This document shows positions 46,232 through 64,000 of a stretch of DNA of 64,000 bases, in pieces; position 1 is the first letter of the stretch; every line of letters begins with the position of its first letter. The position numbers were made by a program, and so were the translations under genes. Origin of the DNA: Dimorphilus gyrociliatus (taxonomy: Eukaryota > Annelida > Polychaeta > Dinophilidae); NCBI GenBank assembly GCA_904063045.1, contig CAJFCJ010000009.1, positions 724,942 through 788,941 on the forward strand, read 5' to 3'. The notes below the pieces were generated by a model. The model was not told the DNA's origin, did not search any database, and saw nothing but the letters and a program-made list of their open reading frames with translations.

Positions 46232-47407
46232 ATGGGCAAATTAAAGTGCTTTGAAATAGTATTCACTGAAAATAAGACTGTTTATCATCCCGGTGAGCGA
46301 GTTCATGGACAGTGTATCGTGGACATTAAAGGAGAAATGCGAATGAGAGCTCTAAGGATTTTTATGAGAGGTGTTGCAAAAGTTCATTGGACAGAGTCAC
46401 GAAGTACCGGCACCCGATTAGGCTCGTACACCGAACACTATAAAGCCGAAGTTGAATACTTCTTCAAACGCCTTGTTCTTTTTGACGGCGATCGGGGTAC
46501 ATTAAACGAAGGTCGTCATGAATTTGATTTTTCCTTCGAAGTTCCTTTAGATCGCACTATATCAACCTCTTTTGAAGGTAAGCACGGAAGCATACGTTAT
46601 TGGCTCAAGGCCGAAATGGACAAGCCCTGGGCTTTGAATCACAAAACTAAGAGAGCTTTTACTGTAATTAGTCCTATTGATATTAATCGATCTGAGTTTC
46701 AAATCCCTGTGGAAAATAGTGCTGAAAAGAGGCTGTGCTGTTGGCTATGTACTTCTGGACCCGTATCAATTACAGCCAGAACAGATAGAAGAGGCTATTG
46801 TCCAGGAGAATCTATTGCGATCTGGGCTCATTTCGAAAATCATACATCCAGAACAGTCATACCTTATGCCACTCTTCATCAAACGCAAACTTTTTATGCA
46901 ACTGGAAAGTCTAGGGTCAGGGCCACAAAGTTTACTGTTCTGACTGGACTACCTGTTGCAGCCGGATCAAGAGCGACGTGGGATGCACAATTATTGAAAA
47001 TACCTGCCGTATCGCCTTCCATTGTCAATTGTTGCCTTATAAAGGTAGAATATTACGTCAAAGTAGCCGTTCATATTCCAGGAGCATATAATTTGGCTTT
47101 GAATTTACCAATTACAATTGGAACAGTACCACATCGCTCCGGGCGATTACCCCTTGCTCTTCCAGTTCCTCCTCCTTATAGGGAAATTGCAACACCTCCT
47201 CCCCCAATTGATGATCCCCCACCCACGTACGTCGAATCTCTTGGTGGTGCTGTCAGTATAAGAGACGAAGACGACGACGAACAAAATACTATTGGAGAAT
47301 TACTTTTTACACCTATGTATACATATGTTGTAGATTATCGCTTTCGACCTCCTCCCGCCTATTCTGAACAAGATCCGCATCCTTTACCAGCTGCTAATCG
47401 TGTATAG
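46232..47407 (+). CDS. Alpha-arrestin (ARRDC2/3/4-like) trafficking adaptor
   Basis: Intronless, 391 residues. N-terminal arrestin fold (KCFEIVFTENKTVYHPGERVHGQCIVDI, MRGVAKVHWTESRSTGTRLGSYTEHYKAEVEYF, TSFEGKHGSIRYWLKAEMDKPW), then the C-terminal arrestin fold (LCCWLCTSGPVSITARTDRRGYCPGESI, ATLHQTQTFYATGKS, LLKIPAVSPSIVNCCLIKVEYYVKVAVHIPGAYNLALNLPITIGT). The tail has three PPxY-type motifs: PPPYREI (about residue 312), PPTYVES (about 331) and PPAYSEQ (about 374), which bind WW domains of NEDD4-family ubiquitin ligases. It most likely links cargo receptors or transporters to ubiquitination at the plasma membrane or endosomes. Vertebrate orthologues have about eight exons, so intron loss or retroposition is likely. 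Confidence 0.93.
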   Translation: MGKLKCFEIVFTENKTVYHPGERVHGQCIVDIKGEMRMRALRIFMRGVAKVHWTESRSTGTRLGSYTEHYKAEVEYFFKRLVLFDGDRGTLNEGRHEFDFSFEVPLDRTISTSFEGKHGSIRYWLKAEMDKPWALNHKTKRAFTVISPIDINRSEFQIPVENSAEKRLCCWLCTSGPVSITARTDRRGYCPGESIAIWAHFENHTSRTVIPYATLHQTQTFYATGKSRVRATKFTVLTGLPVAAGSRATWDAQLLKIPAVSPSIVNCCLIKVEYYVKVAVHIPGAYNLALNLPITIGTVPHRSGRLPLALPVPPPYREIATPPPPIDDPPPTYVESLGGAVSIRDEDDDEQNTIGELLFTPMYTYVVDYRFRPPPAYSEQDPHPLPAANRV

Positions 47408-49819
47408 AATTTATGTAAGCTCTGTTGAATTTTCAGATTTATTTTACAGCTCTTTTTTAACATCAATAATATACAAATTACAGTATTATATATACTATAT
47501 ATACTGTATAGGTATATATATATATATATATGCGTGCATTTTAGTCGACTAGTCAACTGTTTCCCAAATTGCCTTATCTATAAATTAAGAGGAAATTCTT
47601 TTTGTGTTTGTTTGTTAAAAACTGAAAACATTTTTTTTATATAGATTGATTAACAGAGTACTGTACATCAGTATTAACATTTCCAAATGTCTGTGCTCTT
47701 ACCAAATTAAGATTTCAATATTCTTATTATAACAAAAAAATACAGTTTATTACTGATAATACTCTATTAACTCTCTCTCCCTGAGCGTTGATTATTATGA
47801 CTTCTTTTTAAATAGATGTTTTCTCGTAACTCATTTTGTTACAATGTGTAATTTTTTATTTAATAATATATGCAAATATTCTATAACAAAACTGTTGCAG
47901 ATTTCTCTTTTTAAACAAAAATTTATGTCTATTGATATAAAGTCAATTGGTCTAGGGTGGAACATTTTCTTTTCGTTACATTTCTCTTCTTCTTCTTCTC
48001 CTGTAATCTTATCACCTGCTCTTTTTTTTGTAAATAATGATAATACCACACTTTCGTGTTAGAAGATAGCATACAGATTCATAAATATGTGACAACTAAA
48101 ACTATTAAATTGTACGGGTATATTTGCTTGATTGTACTTTCTATATGGCTTATGTCGCGTAGCATATCACCAGTTTGCTAGTTAATAATGGGAACGATAT
48201 TACATTTTCCCGATGTATAAATTGTTTCTTTTTACTGATTTCATATTATTAATTGAAGAGTTTGTTTATCTCAATTAATAGTCTTATATGAAGTTAAAAG
48301 GATCAGTGACGTTAGCTAGGATAATTTCTCCCTGCCCCTTCGAAAATTTAATGTTATTGCCCTATCATAAGAAATCTAGTTGAAGACTTTAAACTGACAC
48401 GTATATGGCAGATGATTCATCCAGATACACTATGTATTAAAATATAGCATAAAATATATATGATTCAATTGTTTAATCGTAAATCAAACAAAACCTTGGG
48501 GCTTCTCTCTCCTTAATTATTTTATATACGTCACCAGTTTGCTATTCAGGCAAGATAGATGTTTTTAGTGTCCACAACCATTTGATAATTAAGTAGCCCA
48601 TTTACCAAGAATGCATAATCTCATTTGGTTTTGCATTCGATCGTTTCATTTTATCAGAATTACAGTCTTCGTGTTTGACACATTCTAATAAGTACATTGA
48701 TGTCCCACTATACGCTAAAGTATCATATTTTTCTAATAAATCAAATGTTTACAATTTTTCATGATATTCTTTTACAACACCTAAAGGAAATGCATCAAAT
48801 TTAATTGATGATTGTACTCCTATATATAATTTACAGAAAGTCTAAGTGTATATTTCATATACTCTAAATCAATTTTAAATATAGCACCAGTTACACCTTC
48901 AAAAAAGAATTAAGGGCGTTGAGTACTTTAAGTAACTCATATAGCCCATTAGTTTTTCACTGTAAGAACAGCGAACTTCGTATTCTAGTAGGTTTTGTTG
49001 TTTGTGAGTATTCTCATATTTTCAGCTTTACGTTTAATCTTTTCGATAATTTTGTCTAGATTATGAATAACCTTAAGGTTAACCTTGTCAAATTCCGCTA
49101 ATACAACGTTTTCTAAATTATTTAGAGCAAAATTATCTCTATTATTTTATAATTCTTGAAAGTTTCGTAACAGGGTCGCTAACTAGACAAACATTGCGGA
49201 AAAGCGTAGAATTTTAAGAGAAACTAAGTTATATAAATAATAAACACATACTAGTATCATTATCAGAATTTTCGATGTTTTCGAAAAGTGGTATCCTTTT
49301 CAGAGTTGTTTCTGCTCTTTCTGATTAATCAGACTGAGTTCCACAGAAAGGAAAAGAAATTTTACTTTTCTCTTTATCATTTTCCCTACAAACATAATTA
49401 TTTGAGCATTCTATGCAGGATATACGACTGCTTTGACAGAGAAGGATACGAGATTTTTGATTCGACAAATGATGATTTGCATATAGCGTGATTTGTGTTT
49501 TTTCAGTTGTTAGTAAGAGAAGCTTTAATCTATTTCATTACATTATTCATATCCATAGTTTTTAGGAGTTCGAAGTGCAAATTCTCAAGTACATACATCT
49601 TGCTGTTTGGAACGTACTTAGAAGTTGTAACTATTTATTTGAAGTACGCATGCGCAACTATTTTTTATTTATCTGCTTATCTACCACGTATTATTTCCGT
49701 TAAGTTTGAGAAGATAAAATGAAAGAAGTTAAATTAATTTAAGTAACTTTTGTGGTTTAAACTCAAAGTCTTATAAGTTTATTTTGTTCTTTTCAAAGGA
49801 AATTTACATTTCGAAGATA
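47408..49819. other. Gene-poor intergenic stretch with TA repeat
   Basis: About 2.4 kb. A TA dinucleotide tract lies at 47513-47531. Several short open frames (for example 49288-49722) are low complexity and match nothing known. Probably a long arrestin 3' UTR plus spacer. TTTATT at 49778-49783 is a likely ACBP poly(A) signal on the minus strand. Confidence 0.5.
47513..47531. repeat. TA dinucleotide microsatellite
   Basis: Uninterrupted TA units in a wider TA-rich region downstream of the alpha-arrestin gene. Confidence 0.85.
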
Positions 49820-50253
49820 TTAGGTATATTTTGTACAAATTTCATTAGCTTTGGCGATGTATTCTTTCTCAGCATCTTCTTTGCTCTTTCCTTCGCAAGC
49901 CTTCCATGCATCCCATTTAACCTTTCCTGCAATAAATTAATGATAGTTCACTTAATACTTGATGTATAGTTAAAATTTCCTTCAATGTCTGCATTTGAGT
50001 TCAATAGTACACATAAAAAATAAATAAGAAATACCTTTCATGTCGAACATTCCTGGACGATCGATGTTAACATCTCCAGTTGTAGCTTGTTTATATAAAC
50101 CATAGATATTAGTTAATTCATCATCAGAAGGCTTTTTGGTTAAATTTCTAATTTTTTCGGCGGCTGTTGTGAATTCCTATAAGAAGAATACCGGCATTAA
50201 AATATGAGAAGCAGATTATGATATTACATGTAACTTACTGCTGAGTTTGACAT
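49820..50253 (-). CDS. DBI: Acyl-CoA-binding protein
   Basis: Small cytosolic carrier of long-chain acyl-CoA esters. Three exons (50253-50239, 50176-50035, 49926-49820) total 264 bases, 87 residues, the family standard of 86-90. Seen: [80 protein letters not shown]. The acyl-CoA contacts Tyr (YGLYKQAT), Lys (KWDAWK) and Tyr (EYIAK) are present. Ends CTKYT-stop. The first coding exon is 15 bases, so the start codon is easy to miss. Confidence 0.96.
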
Positions 50254-50964
50254 GATTATTACTGGTCTTTCTTAACAATTTATTTCTATAAAATTTTTAA
50301 TAGTAATAGATAGTCCGTGTGACGATTCCTCGCGTAGACGATAAAGTGTCTGCTGTCAAGTGCAAAAAGTAAATACAAGCATACCTAAAAGCCGAACAAC
50401 GAAATACTACAACCAGTTACTTGAAACTTTAATCGATTGTTCTAAAATTGGAACGTTTTTTTTCCTCAATATAATATTATACTTATATATATATATATTT
50501 ATTTATTTATTATAATATATAAATAGAAGATACAATATATCTTTATTGTGTTTATTCGGACAAATTCGATTGGTTAAAAAATATCAAATATTTCTATGAG
50601 TTAAGTTATTAAGTTAAATTAAAGAGAATTTTACAATTAGATTTGTAATGATAATTAATAATTGAGGCATCTGGAGTGATTGTAAACTATAAAAGATTTG
50701 GTATTTAGAGAGACCCGTTCAAACATTTTGCATTAGGCCTAAGTTTAGGTTTATGTTTCGGAACTTAAAGGAAGATCAATATGTAGAAAAATGAAAGCCT
50801 AGTAAATAGTCTTGTATTATTTTATACATTTAAAAAGAGAAATGTATTGATTTTTTCGAAAATTAAGTAGTAAGAATGATATAAGAAAATAATTGGGAAA
50901 AATGTAAAATATGATAAAATTAATGTTTGATAACCCCTTTATTAGAAGATGAATTCTCTTTTCT
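50254..50964. other. Intergenic: ACBP promoter and GNPNAT1 3' UTR
   Basis: About 710 bases with a TA/ATTT-rich low-complexity run near 50481-50522. TTTATT at 50938-50943 is a minus-strand AATAAA close to the GNPNAT1 stop. No gene seen. Confidence 0.55.
50938..50943 (-). terminator. Poly(A) signal AATAAA of GNPNAT1
   Basis: TTTATT on the plus strand, 22 bases beyond the stop codon on the minus strand. Confidence 0.55.
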
Positions 50965-51549
50965 CTAGTACATCTCTTCAAATCTTTGAATCATAAATGA
51001 TTGTTCATCTTTCTTAAAGCCAAATAGTTCATAAAAAGGAATATTATGAATCTTACATTCAAGAGATATTTTATAAACGCCTAATTTTTTGGCAACCAAT
51101 ACAAGAGCTTGAACTAATAATTTTCCTAGTTGCTTGCCTCTGAATTCATTATCAACAACTACGTCTTCAATTCTTCCTCTTTGACCAGCTGTGTGTATAA
51201 ACTTATGTTCAATGATCAGACTGCTTGTTCCAATAATTCGATTATTTTTTAAATCCTCAATGACAATTATGTAATAGGTACCACAGCATTCCTTCATTTC
51301 TTCAAATCTCTTGAAAAATGTCTCCTCTTCAATTTTACCAACTTTAGTTAATTGGCCAAGTAACTCTAAATAATCTTGATGAAAGTCATCATCTCTCAAA
51401 GGTCTCATCACTAAAGAGTCTCCGGGATTGGCGATTGATATATTATTTTTAAAAGTACATGTAGCGTTCTCCCAATTAATATCTTTCAAGATCTTTGGGT
51501 CAAACAGATAGCTGTTGTCATCCGATGGTAAATCATTGAATTTCGTCAT
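50965..51549 (-). CDS. GNPNAT1: Glucosamine 6-phosphate N-acetyltransferase
   Basis: GNAT-fold enzyme that acetylates GlcN-6-P from acetyl-CoA in UDP-GlcNAc synthesis, the precursor for N-glycans, GPI anchors and chitin. Intronless, 194 residues (human 184). Seen: YLFDPKILKDINW, DSLVMRPLRDDDFHQDYLELLGQLTKVG, YYIIVIEDLKNNRIIGTSSLIIEHKFIH, then the acetyl-CoA-binding block GRIEDVVVDNEFRGKQLGKLLVQAL and YKISLECKIHNIPFYELFGFKKDE, which are diagnostic for GNA1. Neighbours on the same strand are ACBP and SMIM15, each with its own spacing. Confidence 0.96.
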   Translation of the reverse strand: MTKFNDLPSDDNSYLFDPKILKDINWENATCTFKNNISIANPGDSLVMRPLRDDDFHQDYLELLGQLTKVGKIEEETFFKRFEEMKECCGTYYIIVIEDLKNNRIIGTSSLIIEHKFIHTAGQRGRIEDVVVDNEFRGKQLGKLLVQALVLVAKKLGVYKISLECKIHNIPFYELFGFKKDEQSFMIQRFEEMY

Positions 51550-52149
51550 GTTCCGAACTTACGGTTACTGGTTTGGATACCAGATGTGGTATAAAAAATA
51601 ACACTACTTAAATCTATTCCATACACGTGGCTGATCACGTGCTTTAAGTATACTAAATGTGTTAATCTAGCATACGGACCACCGTTTGTTAAATGAGTAA
51701 TTATAAACTAGAATAAGGCTCGTTGAACACAACAATATTTTGAAAGTAAACCCCACTTAAAGATCTACATTAAAACTTTTATTACACTATTCGACAATGT
51801 CTAACTCCATTAAATCAATATATTTAATTCCATTTCCTCTTTACAAGTATCTAAATATCAGTTGCGCGTAGTGTTCATTGAGAATTCGCATAAAAAATTT
51901 CTAGGATAGTTTATAAATGTGTTAACTGTCTAAATAGATTTTCAATTTCGATTTGATTACTGTTTTTTAAAGATACTCGATTTGGCAGCTCATAAACAAA
52001 ACTATTTATTTAAATAGTTTTATTGTTCAGTTTTGAATTTTTGAAAAATAGTTTGGAATATTTTACATTTAATAAACTTATCAATTTATAGTGTATGACT
52101 GAGTTAATTCATACATAAAATTGTTAGTTATCACATTCCTAGACCGATG
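51550..52149. other. Intergenic: GNPNAT1 promoter and SMIM15 3' UTR
   Basis: 600 AT-rich bases. The CACGTG E-box on both sides of 51625-51640 (ACACGTGG, TCACGTGC) might matter for the GNPNAT1 promoter. No gene seen. Confidence 0.5.
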
Positions 52150-52644
52150 TCACATATTCTTTTTATCCTCTTTCTTCTTGTCTTTCAAACTGCCTGGTTT
52201 GTCTTTTCCTCGGGCTTTGGCAATATTTGCCTCTCTTTCCTTCTTCCTCTTCTTCTTCTTTTCCTGACTTTCAATATCCTTCGCTAATTTGTACGACAGG
52301 TAAGCGCTGATTCCGAATAAAGGTGATAGGGCGAGAAGAACGTAGTAGACGAAGAGGTAAGGATGTTGACCAGCGAAAATTATAGTTTCGCGCATATAGT
52401 ATTTCCAATCGAAATATTCTGATGCGTTGCTAAAAATTTAAGGTGTTTCTTAGAAAATTCAAACAAGACTTTTAAACGAAAAGATATGCAGTATCTTATT
52501 ATCGCTCACGTTCGACGGTGAGCATATTATATAAGCGTCTAATCAATTTCAATTTTACTATTTCTCAGTCTCTTTTGATTTAATAATCTAGAATAACGAA
52601 TTAAACATTTCCTAAAAGATCATATAGAAGGATATTTACCTCAT
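52150..52644 (-). CDS. SMIM15: Small integral membrane protein 15 homologue
   Basis: Two coding exons, 52644-52640 (ATG plus two bases) and 52429-52150, give 94 residues. Seen: MSNASEYFDWKYYMRETIIFAGQHPYLFVYYVLLALSPLFGISAYLSYKLAKDIESQEKKKKRKKEREANIAKARGKDKPG. One hydrophobic helix is followed by a charged Lys/Glu tail. The order HPYLF/LALSPLF/LSYKLAK/REANIAKA matches vertebrate SMIM15 (DPYGF, LALTPLF, LSWKLAK, QENIAKA). Function unknown in any species. The five-base first coding exon means that an ORF scan would start at the internal Met at 52395. Confidence 0.87.
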
Positions 52645-53458
52645 TTTTTCGCAAACCGGAAAGCTTTTACTAACAAAACAAATAATATTCCAACTAAAGA
52701 TGATGTGTCGAGATGCAGGTAGTGCCCTCTATATCTTACTCATAACTCTTGAACTTCTTTCATGCCGATCACATTTATATTACAGTAATTAAGAATATAG
52801 CCCAAGTATTGGTAATTTTCGTTAAGAACTTAAGGTTAAAGCAATTTTTGCATTATACAAATATAGAAATTTTTTAAAAAATTAGTTCACCGAACTGCCG
52901 CCCCTTATGGATATCGAGATTTACTTTGAAATATATTTCTGCTGAGCGATAGTTTATAATCTTTCGCGTTTTTGGATTTACACGGACTTGGGTCCTGCTA
53001 GTTTAAATCTTTTAAAGGACTCAAGCTATTATAACATCATATATATTCTTATCTTAAAACTATACAGGTTTGAATTTGTTAATTCAAATAATTATAAGAC
53101 TGTCTCTTAATTTTCAAGTACAAAACCAAACAGAAACCAAAAGTATTTTCGGCTATAACAACCGAATCTAACCAATAGAATTACTTGCTTCGTATATGAG
53201 GCTTGAAAATTGTTCATCTTAAGATAACGTTGCTTGTACCTTTAATTAAGGTGATGAAATGACAAACATGGGACGAAATTACTTCACGGTTGTTTGGGAC
53301 ACGTTTTCACTAGTGGATTGTTATTTTGCATAAGAAATTTCAATTATAACATTTACTATTTAATTGTAAGTTGAGTAATAGCTTTGAATACAGTACAATG
53401 TTTAATTTGAGTGGTTTCTAAAATAATGTGACAGATTTTTTAGTGGCATTTTTTCACC
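52645..53458. promoter_or_regulatory. Divergent promoter region SMIM15 / SMG1
   Basis: About 810 bases between opposed start codons. Two GGC-core, CTCF-like motifs are on the minus strand: TAGAGGGCACTACC (within 52715-52734) and CCATAAGGGGCGGCAG (52895-52910). No coding potential seen. Confidence 0.5.

Positions 53459-64000
<10,542 letters not shown>

Noticed and set aside
49288-49722. Two adjacent open frames between the alpha-arrestin and ACBP genes
   Set aside because: Phe/Tyr/Leu-rich sequence from AT-rich DNA, no homology I recognise and no splice logic linking them.

Overview
The window is nuclear DNA from a small-genome invertebrate animal. It is AT-rich, carries about 22 protein genes in 64 kb on both strands, and most introns are only about 40-100 bases with GT..AG ends. 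A Wnt ligand, Bicaudal-C, PCM1, GANP and SMG1 with the animal domain layout rule out a prokaryote, plant or fungus. The compactness and protein style would fit a miniature annelid such as Dimorphilus, but that is inference. I see no operon, phage, CRISPR array, tRNA, rRNA or intact transposon.

Layout. 0.2-6.2 kb: MCCC2, PPAN and RFC5, all on the minus strand. RFC5 shares a 94-base divergent promoter with FAM8A1 (plus). 7.6-9.4 kb (minus): a membrane-anchored trypsin-like protein that has lost its catalytic histidine. 10.0-13.6 kb (minus): a five-exon Wnt gene with a complete kappa-class glutathione transferase gene nested on the opposite strand in its last intron. 14-17 kb: an ER 2-oxoglutarate/Fe(II) oxygenase ending in KDEL and a beta-1,3-galactosyltransferase, facing each other. 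18.4-22.8 kb: AGPAT3/4 (minus) diverging from tyrosyl-tRNA synthetase (plus). 23.7-33.9 kb (plus): PCM1, BICC1 and an enoyl-CoA isomerase-like enzyme ending in SKL. 34.4-41.7 kb (minus): PPT2 and the long GANP/MCM3AP gene, which diverges from POLR2G (plus). 43.3-44 kb (minus): cyclophilin B. 46.2-47.4 kb (plus): an alpha-arrestin. 49.8-52.6 kb (minus): acyl-CoA-binding protein, GNPNAT1 and SMIM15. 53.5 kb to the end (plus): SMG1, cut by the window edge.

Most genes are housekeeping singletons without a shared pathway. Loose themes are peroxisomal or acyl-CoA metabolism (GSTK1 and the enoyl-CoA isomerase both end in SKL; also MCCC2 and ACBP), secretory-pathway enzymes (2OG oxygenase, galactosyltransferase, cyclophilin B, FAM8A1, AGPAT, PPT2, GNPNAT1) and RNA handling (POLR2G, GANP, BICC1, SMG1).

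I built the splice models by eye. For RFC5, FAM8A1, Wnt, GSTK1, AGPAT, the enoyl-CoA isomerase, PCM1, POLR2G, ACBP and SMIM15 the exon lengths add up to a whole number of codons. For MCCC2, PPAN, BICC1, YARS1, PPT2, MCM3AP, PPIB and SMG1 the outer limits are good but not every internal exon edge was fixed. The least conventional items are the membrane pseudoprotease with a roughly 200-residue cytoplasmic tail, the nested GSTK1, and a recurring CTCF-like GGCGC motif near gene 5' ends.
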